The notes under the pieces were generated by a model that saw only the letters and a program-made list of their open reading frames with translations, did no database searches and was not told the DNA's origin. A stretch of 25,463 bases of DNA from CAYFIW01 sp964500645 (GTDB lineage: Bacteria > Chloroflexota > Dehalococcoidia > Lucifugimonadales > UBA826), in NCBI GenBank assembly GCA_964500645.1, contig CAZCOH010000021.1:1-25463 (forward strand). The letters are read 5' to 3'. This document shows positions 13,781-22,743 of the stretch, piece after piece. Numbering within the stretch: the stretch's first letter is position 1; each line of letters opens with the position of its first letter. The translations under genes and the position numbers were made by a program.

Positions 13781-16561
13781 TCATTCTCCTTTTTCCAAGC
13801 TCTCCAATAATGCCTCTAAGGCATCTAATTCTTTTCTAAGATTATCCAGAGAGTCTTTTATCTTATCAGCCTGATCAACATTGAGTTCTGGCAAAGCCTT
13901 ATCACTAGAGGAAGCCTGATTTGCTTGAGTCGTTTCAACAGAAATAATCTCCTTTCTGATTTCCCCGGTCAAATCGTAAAGAGCCTCGGCAAGAGAGTCT
14001 GCCATAACAACTCTATCGGCAGTCGCCAATATAACTTTCTTTAATTCAGGGAAGCTAACTCCTTCAGCTTGAATGTAAACGGGTTCTGCATACAAAATGG
14101 AATTGCCAACGGGAATAACTAATAAATTACCTCTGATACAGGTCGATCCCTCAGAACACCTTAAGGTGAACCAAGCAGATATATCTTGATCATTATCTAT
14201 CCTTGCCTCAACCTGTTCCGGTCCGTATACCTGCCTATCTTTAGGAAAGTTATATGCAACTAAATTCCCATATTCTGGGCCATCACTTCTGGCCGCTATC
14301 CAACCAATCATGTTGGGGCGATCATTGGGCGTATAAGGCATAAGCAAGACAAATTCCTCTTTCATCTCACCAGGAAGCTTCATAATCACATAGTACGGCT
14401 CAACAACTTGTAGAGTTTCTCCCTGTCCAAATTTTTCCTGAGGGATTGCCCACAGGTCTTCATTTCCGTAGAAATGCTCCGGGTTATCCATGTGGTATTT
14501 AATATATTTCTCGGCTTGCACCGAAAATAATCCTTGAGGGTATCTCATGTGAGCCCTCAATGAATCCGGCATTAAACTGGCATCGGTAAATAGATCTGGA
14601 AAGATTCGATTGTAAGTCTCAGCAACAGGGTCTTCTGGATCCCAGAGGTAGAAAATTATGTCCCCTTCAAACGCATCAACTACTATTTTCACACTGTTAC
14701 GAATGTAGTTATATTCTTTGCCATCCAAATCTCCTATTACAGGATCCGAATAGGGCATATTATGGGAGGTTGTATAAGCGTCTTGAACCCATTTCAACTT
14801 ACCTTCATCTGCAACTATATAGGGGTCACCATCAAGATTCAGAAAAGGCGCGACATGAGCAATCCTCTCCTGTATAGCTCTTCTGTATTGAATTCTACTC
14901 TCAGAGTTTAATTCACTACTTATCAGAATGTTAACGTCTCCCATTTCCCAGGCATAAACTAGCTTTCTCAAAAAAGAGCCGACTTGTACTCCTCCGGATC
15001 CGCTATAGTTATTTTTTGCAAGATCTCCTTCACCGGTTTGGTAATCAAGTTCCTGGGTATTGGTATTGACAATCACGTAGTCAAGAGTGTTCTCCCCATA
15101 ATAAATTCGGGGGTTTTCCACTATAAGCTCAGGATTGTCTAACATGTCTGGATGAGAAATTGGAATTTGACCGTTGGCCGGGATGTCCTTGGCAAAAAAT
15201 ACTGGTCTACCTTCTTCAGTAAACTCGGTAACCGGGCTCATGGCAATACCAATACCATGGGTATAGTACAGTTTTCTATTAACCCATGTTTGAGCATCTT
15301 CCGCTAATTTTTCAGGGGCAACTTCCCGTGCCGCTAGAAGAACTTGTCTATATTCGTTACCAATCATGTATCGGTCTACGTCGGCATCTTTGAAATCATA
15401 ATATGGTCTAATTAACTGAATCTGTCGATACACACTCGTTAACGGTCTATAATCCCAGAGCCGAATGTTTTTTATAGTCGCAAGGTTGTCTGAAACTAAT
15501 TCCGCTGTGACGTCCCCCTCTGCCTCATAGAAAATTTCATTTATACTTTGCAATCCATATCCAGTCCTGGTGAACTCAATATTCCTACTAATGTATTTGT
15601 TTTCTTTAGCAAATTCATTTGGATCCACAGAAAATGTTTGTAGTAATGAGGGCCATCCTGTACCCAAGGCAACTATTAAAATCACCCAAAGTCCGACAAT
15701 TCCTATCGCCATCCTGATACGCCCTATATAAGATCCGACAACAACTCCTATAGCAGCTATGACACCCAGTGCCGAAAGCACTAAGTAGGCATGCTTCTTA
15801 GCATTTACATCTACATATGTTGCCCCATATACAACTCCGTTTTCAGAATTGACCAATTGAAGCCTGTCTATCCACAAACCCAGAACTGCGATCAATATCG
15901 CTAAAGCACCAAGTATTGCAATTTGATTTCTAAGTGAAGGAACGAGAGTGAAACTTGCCCCTCTCACTGTAAAATTGATAAAAGAAATAATCGCAGTAGC
16001 AGCTATGGACATTAAAAATACTGAGAAAATCCAGCCTTGAGTAAAAGCATAGGTCGGCAGAGCAAATACGTAGAACGAAATATCTCTTCCGTACATCGGA
16101 TCCACAAGCCCAAAACTAGCAGCATTGGTGAATCTCAAAAACAATTCCCATTTTGACGAGAATATTGTGCCCATAATCACCGCTAATACGATCACAGCCA
16201 GCAAGGCTCCAATCCATATCGCACGCTTGGTCAAATTCACAAGCGCGTCGGGTATATCTATAGTTACTGGCCCTGCAGTTACCTTATAAGCAAATAAAAC
16301 GCTCAACCCAACTACAATAATTACTGCCACGAAACCAACTAAAAACAACACTGCGCGAGTGATCAAAACTTTCAGATAAACTCCCCTGAACCCTAACTCT
16401 CCAAACCATAGCCAATCTGAATAAACTCCCTTCAACATAGTTAGAAGGACTATTGCTACCAACAGTAAAACTGCTGGAACTACCCACTTCAACCTCCTCA
16501 ATATGCCTCCAGGCATAGAAAAGTTTTCGAAATTTAAAGGAGGAATTTGCCCATTTGTCAT
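13781..16561 (-). CDS. UPF0182 family large membrane protein
   Basis: A 926-residue member of the UPF0182 family (known from actinobacteria, Chloroflexota, cyanobacteria and some Firmicutes); its function is not established. The N-terminal third has seven predicted membrane helices (about 26-44, 66-93, 114-134, 171-198, 213-231, 258-279 and 284-303). A large soluble domain of about 570 residues follows, probably outside the membrane, with family-like blocks such as NIRLWDYRPL, YYTHGIGIAMSPV, PRIYYGE and MPYTPNDRPNMIGW. The last 35 residues or so are a charged heptad-like helix. It lies 8 nt after argB and 1 nt before argD, so it belongs to the arg transcription unit. A transport or envelope role is a guess. 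Confidence 0.93.
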   Translation of the reverse strand: MTNGQIPPLNFENFSMPGGILRRLKWVVPAVLLLVAIVLLTMLKGVYSDWLWFGELGFRGVYLKVLITRAVLFLVGFVAVIIVVGLSVLFAYKVTAGPVTIDIPDALVNLTKRAIWIGALLAVIVLAVIMGTIFSSKWELFLRFTNAASFGLVDPMYGRDISFYVFALPTYAFTQGWIFSVFLMSIAATAIISFINFTVRGASFTLVPSLRNQIAILGALAILIAVLGLWIDRLQLVNSENGVVYGATYVDVNAKKHAYLVLSALGVIAAIGVVVGSYIGRIRMAIGIVGLWVILIVALGTGWPSLLQTFSVDPNEFAKENKYISRNIEFTRTGYGLQSINEIFYEAEGDVTAELVSDNLATIKNIRLWDYRPLTSVYRQIQLIRPYYDFKDADVDRYMIGNEYRQVLLAAREVAPEKLAEDAQTWVNRKLYYTHGIGIAMSPVTEFTEEGRPVFFAKDIPANGQIPISHPDMLDNPELIVENPRIYYGENTLDYVIVNTNTQELDYQTGEGDLAKNNYSGSGGVQVGSFLRKLVYAWEMGDVNILISSELNSESRIQYRRAIQERIAHVAPFLNLDGDPYIVADEGKLKWVQDAYTTSHNMPYSDPVIGDLDGKEYNYIRNSVKIVVDAFEGDIIFYLWDPEDPVAETYNRIFPDLFTDASLMPDSLRAHMRYPQGLFSVQAEKYIKYHMDNPEHFYGNEDLWAIPQEKFGQGETLQVVEPYYVIMKLPGEMKEEFVLLMPYTPNDRPNMIGWIAARSDGPEYGNLVAYNFPKDRQVYGPEQVEARIDNDQDISAWFTLRCSEGSTCIRGNLLVIPVGNSILYAEPVYIQAEGVSFPELKKVILATADRVVMADSLAEALYDLTGEIRKEIISVETTQANQASSSDKALPELNVDQADKIKDSLDNLRKELDALEALLESLEKGE

Positions 16562-16569
16562 TTAATTAC

Positions 16570-17496
16570 CTAACCAATCCTGGTACCTATTTCATTATTC
16601 GTTAAAATACTTTTCAATGCCCCTTCCCTTCTACCGTCTATTATCTGTGTTATTGCTCCTCCGTCCAAAGCCTCTAAGCAGGCCTGTATTTTAGGAACCA
16701 TTCCACCATCTATGATTTTTGATTTTACAAGTGAATCCGCCTGCCGTTTAGTGATTCTTGGAATTAATCGATGTGATGAATCCAGCACTCCTTCTACATC
16801 TGTCAGAAAAACCATTCTTTCTGCTTTTATGGCTGCGGATACATGCCCTGCCACCGTATCTGCATTGACATTCAATAATTGTCCATCAGAGGTGGATTCA
16901 TCAGTGAAATCGTATCCAACCGGAGAAATTACAGGTATATACCCAGCTTTTAACACTGCCTGAATTGGTTCAGGATCGACATTTTCTATTTCACCAACGT
17001 ATCCGAGGTCAGGGTTTGCAATCCTCGCTCTTAGCATTCCTCCATCTACCCCAGACAACCCTATAGCTTTACCTCCTCTTGAATTAATGGAAGCAACCAA
17101 GGACTTATTGATCAACCCTCCGAGTACTGCGACAACGATATCTAGACTTTGTGAGTCTGTGACCCTTAAGCCCTTCACAAATCGTGGTCTCACTCCTTGT
17201 TTTTCCATCCATTCGGAAATAATCTTCCCTCCCCCATGCACCACGACCAAATTTTCACCTTTGGCTTGTAAAGAAACTAGGTCGTCGATTGTGGTGTCAT
17301 GGCTACCCATGGTACTGCCACCGATTTTAATGACTAATGGGCATTTCAACTCCAGTGGTAAGCCAACTTCGCTGGTTTTAGTAGGAGCATTCCCGACGGT
17401 TAAATTGTCTGGATTATCTACCATTTCATTTTCCAACGAACGAGTAGCTCTTTCAGGCGTAGTTGTATGTTGTTGTTTTTTCTTTGATAGAGACAT
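16570..17496 (-). CDS. argB: Acetylglutamate kinase
   Basis: Phosphorylates N-acetylglutamate, the second step of arginine synthesis. The kinase core begins at about residue 53: PLVIKIGGSTMG (Lys57), then VVVHGGGKIISEW (84-96), FVKGLRVTDSQSLDIV, the substrate-site NVNADTVAGHVSAA, and FLTDVEGVLD. About 50 polar residues precede the core (MSLSKKKQQHTTT and onward); they do not resemble the N-terminal helix of arginine-sensitive kinases. The ATG at 17496 has a poor Shine-Dalgarno sequence, and Met25 (17424) is a possible alternative start. The gap from argJ is 33 nt. Confidence 0.95.
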   Translation of the reverse strand: MSLSKKKQQHTTTPERATRSLENEMVDNPDNLTVGNAPTKTSEVGLPLELKCPLVIKIGGSTMGSHDTTIDDLVSLQAKGENLVVVHGGGKIISEWMEKQGVRPRFVKGLRVTDSQSLDIVVAVLGGLINKSLVASINSRGGKAIGLSGVDGGMLRARIANPDLGYVGEIENVDPEPIQAVLKAGYIPVISPVGYDFTDESTSDGQLLNVNADTVAGHVSAAIKAERMVFLTDVEGVLDSSHRLIPRITKRQADSLVKSKIIDGGMVPKIQACLEALDGGAITQIIDGRREGALKSILTNNEIGTRIG

Positions 17497-17529
17497 AGTT
17501 CACATCATTTTAATAGTGAGTTAAACCCG

Positions 17530-18735
17530 TCACGTGCTGTAAGCCGAATTGAAAATGACATATTCCTCTGTAAGATCACATCCCCATGCAGTAGCGCTAG
17601 CATCCCCGACATCAAGGGCGATGCGGAATTGAATCTCATCAGCACTCATGGCACTAACAACCGCATCTTTATAATATGGAATTGCAACCCCTCCGCTGAC
17701 TATGTGGATATTACTAATAAAAATATCAATCTTAGATTCATTCAGATTTATGCCACTCTTACCCAAAGCCATAACCAGCCTTCCCCAGTTAGGATCTCGA
17801 CCGTGAACCATTGCTTTCACAAGCAACGAAGATGCAATTTCACGAGCTGCGGACCGAGCTTCGTTGATAGTTTCTGCACCATCTACGGTAACTTCAATCA
17901 ATCTTTGGGCACCCTCCCCATCTCTTACAAGTTCTTTCGCAAGTTCAGTACAAACGTATTCAACAGCTTCAATAAAGGACCTAGAAGCGTCAGAATCTTC
18001 CTGTATTTCGGGAGCCCCTGCCGCTGCATTAGCAAAAATTAGAACGGTATCATTGGTGCTTTGGTCACCATCAACATCAATCATGTTAAATGACTTACTC
18101 ACTGCATCTCTTAATATCGACTGTAAATAAGACTTTTTAATGTTTGCGTCAGTCGTAATGAAGCAGAGCATTGTTGCCATGTTGGGATGTATCATTCCTA
18201 CACCTTTGGCTGCTCCACCGACAGTTATCGCATTAGCCCCTTGGATAAAAGACACTGCCCTTTCTTTATGCTTACTATCTGTTGTCATTATCGACTTGGC
18301 GAAATCAGAACCACCATCCTCCGACATTTCCACATTAGTTATGTTTTGCCTAACTAGGGCCATTGGTAGCTCAACTCCAATCATGCCTGTACTAGCAACA
18401 AACAAATCTTCACTGCTTATTCCAACATGACTAGCGCCAAGATTCGTCATCTCGGTGGCATCTGTGTATCCCTGATGTCCGACACTGCAATTCGCACATC
18501 CACTGTTTGCCACTAATCCCAAAGAAGTGTCTTTTTGCAACCGCTCTTGACTCACTGTCACCGAAGGAGATTTGATACTGTTCGCTGTGAATGTTCCTGC
18601 CACAGTCGCAGGGCGGTCAGATAAAAGTATCCCTAAATCCAATGCACCAGATTCAGTTTTAAGTCCTGCCGAAGTTGCTCCTGCAGTAAATCCGGCCGCC
18701 GATGTCACTCCCCCGCCATTTATCACCTCAATCAT
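17530..18735 (-). CDS. argJ: Bifunctional glutamate N-acetyltransferase / ornithine acetyltransferase
   Basis: Transfers acetyl from N-acetylornithine to glutamate, closing the cyclic arginine pathway. The protein is made as one chain that cuts itself before a threonine: the site is present as KGVGMIHPNMATML, with Thr188 the expected nucleophile. Other conserved parts are VANSGCANC (75-83), STGMIGVELPM (115-125), IDVDGDQSTNDTV, and GRDPNWGRLVMALGKSG. The 401 residues are full length. The ATG has TAGGAG upstream. It is the first gene of the arg array. Whether it also makes acetylglutamate from acetyl-CoA cannot be told by eye. Confidence 0.96.
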   Translation of the reverse strand: MIEVINGGGVTSAAGFTAGATSAGLKTESGALDLGILLSDRPATVAGTFTANSIKSPSVTVSQERLQKDTSLGLVANSGCANCSVGHQGYTDATEMTNLGASHVGISSEDLFVASTGMIGVELPMALVRQNITNVEMSEDGGSDFAKSIMTTDSKHKERAVSFIQGANAITVGGAAKGVGMIHPNMATMLCFITTDANIKKSYLQSILRDAVSKSFNMIDVDGDQSTNDTVLIFANAAAGAPEIQEDSDASRSFIEAVEYVCTELAKELVRDGEGAQRLIEVTVDGAETINEARSAAREIASSLLVKAMVHGRDPNWGRLVMALGKSGINLNESKIDIFISNIHIVSGGVAIPYYKDAVVSAMSADEIQFRIALDVGDASATAWGCDLTEEYVIFNSAYST

Positions 18736-18800
18736 TTTTTTCTCCTACAACATCGGATTGGGTTTAAATCGAATCTCTTTTAGGTCCATCTGTTCGTATG

Positions 18801-18830
18801 ACTGTATCTGCCAATAATGTCGATTAGCAA
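18801..18830 (-). promoter_or_regulatory. Candidate promoter of the arg operon
   Basis: On the minus strand: TTGCTA (18825-18830), an 18-nt spacer, and TACAGT (18801-18806); each box matches consensus at 4/6. It is the best candidate I find upstream of argJ, with a leader of about 60 nt. The call is weak. Confidence 0.3.
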
Positions 18831-18885
18831 AAGTTGACGGATTATATCACACAGGCACAATTCAGGTACGGATAATTGGTAGATT

Positions 18886-18896
18886 TATGCTACAAT
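18886..18896 (+). promoter_or_regulatory. Extended -10 promoter candidate for the molybdenum hydroxylase gene
   Basis: TATGCTACAAT is an extended -10 element (TG, one base, TACAAT, 5/6) with no clear -35 box upstream. It would give a leader of about 105 nt before the ATG at 19008, containing the inverted repeat at 18943-18957. Confidence 0.45.
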
Positions 18897-18942
18897 CACG
18901 TTTGAAAAGAGTTGCCTAAAAATCTATATGAAATGATCATGT

Positions 18943-18957
18943 ATTCAGAATCTGAAT
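18943..18957. repeat. Inverted repeat in the leader of the molybdenum hydroxylase gene
   Basis: ATTCAGA, one central base, TCTGAAT: perfect 7-nt arms. It is shaped like an operator for a dimeric regulator and lies about 50 nt after the predicted start site. A second palindrome, ATGATCAT, lies at 18933-18940. No regulator gene is nearby. Confidence 0.4.
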
Positions 18958-19007
18958 CGAGCTTCAATATTTACGCCTGACACCAGATTAAAGGAGATGC
19001 ACACCTT

Positions 19008-21254
19008 ATGACCACAACACCAAAACATACAGATTCCCAATTAAATGCTGTTGGGAGAAGACCAGTTAGGCATGACGGGTATGACAAAGTGACGGGCAAA
19101 GCTTTGTACGGTGCCGACATGAATCTTCCAGGCATGCTGTATGGAAGGATATTAAGAAGCCCGCACGCGCATGCCCGTATCATCTCCATAAATATATCCA
19201 AGGCGCAAGCTCATCCAGATGTAAACGCAATAATCACCAATGTAGATTTTCCACAGCATCAAAATGAATCGTCTACTCCAATACCTGGCCCCGCTTTAAA
19301 CGCCAAGGAGCAAACTGAAAACATATTGGCGAGCGAGAAGGTTCTATACAAGGGACACCCTATAGCTGCGGTGGCTGCTGCTACAGTACACGCTGCCGAG
19401 GAAGCTCTCAGTTTAATTCAAGTCAAATATGAGGTATTGGGATCTGTCTCCACGGTAGAAGAAGCTATCGGACCTGACGCTCCCCAACTTCATTCCCAAT
19501 ATAAAGGCAACGTTGCAAGCCATTCACAATTGCAAATTGGTGATGTCAATAAAGGTTTTGAAAAAGCCGAACACGTAATTGAAAAGGAATTTAGAACATC
19601 AACAGTTCATCAAGGATATATCGAGCCTCATTCGGCTACGGGATGGTGGACTGCTAATAACAAGGTAACGGTATGGGGAAGTTCTCAGGGACACTTCCAG
19701 ATCAGGGATAAAACAGCTGTTGTGCTGGGCATACCTTATTCATCCATTAAGGTGATCCCAATGGAAATAGGAGGTGGATTTGGAGGCAAAACTACGATTT
19801 ATCTTGAACCAATCGCTGCAATGCTTTCCAAAAAAGCGGGGGCACCTGTAAAAGTAACCATGAGCCGTGTGGAGGTATTAGAAGCCACAGGGCCTACTTC
19901 AGGATCCTACATGAAAGTCAAAATAGGATCAGATAACAGCGGAAAGTTAGTCGCAGCGTACGCTGATTTGAAATTTGAGGCGGGAGCTTTTCCAGGCTCT
20001 CCAGTCGGGGCCGCCGCAAACTGTATTTTCACGCCATATGACATTGATAACGTACTGATTGATGCGTTTGATGTTGTGGATAATAAGCCAAAGACAACTG
20101 CATATCGGGCGCCAGGGGCACCAATTGGCTCTTTTGCAGCTGAAACTTTAATCGATGAGCTAGCCGAAAAACTGAATATAGATCCGCTGGATATGAGAAT
20201 CATGAACGGTGCCAAGGAAGGCACTTTAAGACCCACAGGAATAACTAATCCAAAGATCGGATGTATTGAAACAGCTCAGTCGGTCAAAGATCATGATCAT
20301 TACACTTCTAAGATTGAGGGGAAATTTAGAGGTCGTGGCGTGGCATCAGGATTCTGGATAAACGGAAGTGGGGCTGCATGCGCTATCGCCAATGTTAACT
20401 TCGACGGAACAGTTAATCTCACAATAGGTTCTATGGACATCGGCGGATTAAGACCTGTAGCGGCCCAACATGTGGCTGAGGTATTAGGAATACCCGTTGA
20501 AAACATAAATCCTCAAGTGGGAGATACTGAAACTATCGGGTATACCTCAATGACAGGAGGAAGCGGCGGAGCCTTCAAAACTGGTTGGGCCAGCTATGAA
20601 GCGGCTCAAGACGTAAAGCGACAACTTTTAATGCGGGCCGCAGAAGTATGGGAAGCGGCTTTAGACGATATCGAACTGACAGATGGAGAATTTAAGCATG
20701 CATCTGACCCGGAATTAAAAATGTCATTCGCCGAACTCGCCTCAAAGCTACCCGATACTGGAGGTCCGGTCGTTGGCAGGGCAAACCTAGATCCCCGGGG
20801 ACCCGGTAGTGCATTCGCCACACATCTTGTAGACGTGGAAGTAGATCCTGAAACGGGCAAGGTAGAAATACTTAGATACACTGCAGCACAAGATGCCGGA
20901 CGAGCGATCCATCCCGATTACGTTGAAGGGCAAATACAAGGTGGAGTAGTACAAGGGATAGGATGGGCTTTAAATGAAGAATATTTTATGAACGAGGATG
21001 GAGCGATGATGAATTCAAGTCTACTAGACTATAGAATGCCTACCTCTCTTGACTTACCGATGATTGATCCAGTAATCGTAGAAGTACCAAACCCTTTACA
21101 CCCTTATGGGGTTAGAGGTGTTGGAGAGGTTGCCATAGTCCCGCCACTGGCCGCAATTGCAAATGCTATCTACCATGCGACCGGGATTAGAATGACCGAA
21201 TTACCAATGAATCCTGCTTCTGTTGCAAAAGCGATAAGAGAACATAATACCTAG
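19008..21254 (+). CDS. Xanthine dehydrogenase-family molybdopterin-binding subunit
   Basis: Large catalytic subunit of a molybdenum hydroxylase (xanthine oxidase family), 748 residues. The N-terminal hammerhead domain (RRPVRHDGYDKVTGKALYGAD, then SPHAHARI) is followed by Moco-binding parts: QGYIEPH (202-208), GGGFGGK (255-261), AYRAPGAP (365-372), TGGSGGAFK, and the C-terminal GVRGVGEVAI with the expected catalytic Glu707. The AYRAPG active-site loop lacks the AYRCSFR signature of form I CO dehydrogenase, so CO oxidation is unlikely; an N-heterocycle, aldehyde or aromatic-CoA substrate is possible. No FAD or 2Fe-2S subunit lies beside it. The AAGGAG Shine-Dalgarno sequence is 11 nt before the ATG, slightly far. 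Confidence 0.92.
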   Translation: MTTTPKHTDSQLNAVGRRPVRHDGYDKVTGKALYGADMNLPGMLYGRILRSPHAHARIISINISKAQAHPDVNAIITNVDFPQHQNESSTPIPGPALNAKEQTENILASEKVLYKGHPIAAVAAATVHAAEEALSLIQVKYEVLGSVSTVEEAIGPDAPQLHSQYKGNVASHSQLQIGDVNKGFEKAEHVIEKEFRTSTVHQGYIEPHSATGWWTANNKVTVWGSSQGHFQIRDKTAVVLGIPYSSIKVIPMEIGGGFGGKTTIYLEPIAAMLSKKAGAPVKVTMSRVEVLEATGPTSGSYMKVKIGSDNSGKLVAAYADLKFEAGAFPGSPVGAAANCIFTPYDIDNVLIDAFDVVDNKPKTTAYRAPGAPIGSFAAETLIDELAEKLNIDPLDMRIMNGAKEGTLRPTGITNPKIGCIETAQSVKDHDHYTSKIEGKFRGRGVASGFWINGSGAACAIANVNFDGTVNLTIGSMDIGGLRPVAAQHVAEVLGIPVENINPQVGDTETIGYTSMTGGSGGAFKTGWASYEAAQDVKRQLLMRAAEVWEAALDDIELTDGEFKHASDPELKMSFAELASKLPDTGGPVVGRANLDPRGPGSAFATHLVDVEVDPETGKVEILRYTAAQDAGRAIHPDYVEGQIQGGVVQGIGWALNEEYFMNEDGAMMNSSLLDYRMPTSLDLPMIDPVIVEVPNPLHPYGVRGVGEVAIVPPLAAIANAIYHATGIRMTELPMNPASVAKAIREHNT

Positions 21255-21350
21255 ATTTTAAGGGTTATCATCGAGACTGAGTTCACATTTAAATATTACA
21301 GATAAACTCACGATTTTCAGGGTTTAGAGAACCAATAAAGGATTATTTTC

Positions 21351-22016
21351 ATGCCCTTGATAATAGGGGTAACCGGCTCGATAGCTACGGGCAAAAGTAC
21401 AGCATGTCGATATTTTGTAGAGCAGAAAGCAATACACTGCGATGCAGACAAGTTAGTACACAGCATGTACGAGCCAGGTAAACCTGCTTTTGATCGCATA
21501 GTAAAGACATTTGGTGATGATGTCGTAGGAGAGGACGGATTTGTCAACAGGAAGATTCTAGGGGCAAAAGTTTTTGGAAAACCTGAAGAAATGTCAAAAC
21601 TCACAGATGCGATTGGGGATATACAAGCCGAGGTGCGTGGAGTGATGGAGAATTGGAGAAAAACCCTCGACCAGGATCAAGTTTGCCTTATGGAGGCTGT
21701 TAATTTTATAGATGCTGGCTACGGGCGATATAGTGATGTTACCTGGCTTTTCGCTGTTGAGAACGATGTCGCAAAAAAACGACTTATGGCAAGAAATTCA
21801 TTAGACTCAAGTTCTGCCGATCAAAGAATTGCCAGTCAAAAACATTGGACAAGCAGAGCCCCGGCCGCGGACATAATCACACATAACAACGGAAATAAAG
21901 ATAACCTTATTGAAAATATTCAAAATGAAATGTCACGAATAACAAATCTCTGGCGAACCCGTAGTTTACCAAAGTCGGTCTACAGCGATTGGTGGGAAAA
22001 ACAAAAAATCAATTAA
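21351..22016 (+). CDS. coaE: Dephospho-CoA kinase
   Basis: Phosphorylates dephospho-CoA, the last step of CoA synthesis. It shows the P-loop GSIATGKST (9-17), IHCDADKLVH (CoA-site Asp), and the lid-like region with RLMARNSLDSSSADQRIASQ. The 221 residues are slightly above the usual ~200 because of a C-terminal tail ending in SVYSDWWEKQKIN. The ATG has AAAGGA 8 nt upstream. It lies 96 nt after the molybdenum hydroxylase gene without a visible terminator, so read-through is possible. Its TAA shares bases with the stop of the convergent PIG-L gene. Confidence 0.9.
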   Translation: MPLIIGVTGSIATGKSTACRYFVEQKAIHCDADKLVHSMYEPGKPAFDRIVKTFGDDVVGEDGFVNRKILGAKVFGKPEEMSKLTDAIGDIQAEVRGVMENWRKTLDQDQVCLMEAVNFIDAGYGRYSDVTWLFAVENDVAKKRLMARNSLDSSSADQRIASQKHWTSRAPAADIITHNNGNKDNLIENIQNEMSRITNLWRTRSLPKSVYSDWWEKQKIN

Positions 22017-22711
22017 TTCCTCAATTTCAGGTGTTTAAAAGGCTCAGCTAATTGCGCATTAACTTTATATCCGTATTCTGAAAATCTTTTTCTAAGACGT
22101 TCGTATCCCTGTTGCTTTGTAGTGCTCATTTGACTGACATGGCAATATAAAGCGTCAATCTTCTTATCAAAAGTGTCATCAATATCTATATAAACATCTG
22201 GATCGTCAGTTCCCCACAAATATACGTCTTCTACTTTATGTGGTTCTAGACCAGACTCAAGCATTGACGGATAGGCTAGATGATCTCTGGCATAAGGGAA
22301 AATTGCATCCAATGCAGTTCTCCCAGTCATGTAATGATCCCTATGCCTAATCCATTTCCTCTCGGGATCAATTGTTATAACAACCTCAGGTTTAAACTTA
22401 CGTATCTGCCCAACTAATTCCTCCCTGAATTTATCGTCAGAAACTAGCTGCTGATCCGGATGGTCAAGAAACACAACTTCATCTATACCAAGCACACTAG
22501 CGGCATCCAATTGTTCTTTCCGTCTAGTTTCAGATACTTGGTCAGATGAAATACTTCTGTCAGAGGTCCCCTTGTTCCCATTAGTGCATACAACAAGATT
22601 TATATTGGCTCCACACTGAGACCACTTAGCTATGGTCGCGCCCGCCCCACTTTCTGCGTCGTCGGGATGAGGAGTTATGACTAAAATACTTTTACCCGAC
22701 ATATTATTCAT
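22013..22711 (-). CDS. PIG-L/LmbE family zinc-dependent deacetylase
   Basis: Member of the family that includes GlcNAc-PI de-N-acetylase, MshB and BshB. The zinc motif HPDDAE is at 15-20 and the second metal segment HRDH at 123-126; ETRRKEQ (61-67) and HPDQQL are also typical. The 232 residues are normal. The substrate is unknown: family members act on GlcNAc conjugates such as mycothiol and bacillithiol precursors, but also on other amides. The ATG at 22711 has a weak, distant AGGT. It lies 32 nt after the LLM monooxygenase gene and is probably co-transcribed with it. Confidence 0.88.
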   Translation of the reverse strand: MNNMSGKSILVITPHPDDAESGAGATIAKWSQCGANINLVVCTNGNKGTSDRSISSDQVSETRRKEQLDAASVLGIDEVVFLDHPDQQLVSDDKFREELVGQIRKFKPEVVITIDPERKWIRHRDHYMTGRTALDAIFPYARDHLAYPSMLESGLEPHKVEDVYLWGTDDPDVYIDIDDTFDKKIDALYCHVSQMSTTKQQGYERLRKRFSEYGYKVNAQLAEPFKHLKLRN

Positions 22712-22743
22712 TTTTAATTCATACCTATTATTAGAATTCCTGG

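Noticed and set aside
19008..21254. CO dehydrogenase large subunit (coxL)
   Set aside because: The active-site loop is AYRAPGAP, without the AYRCSFR signature, and coxM and coxS are absent.
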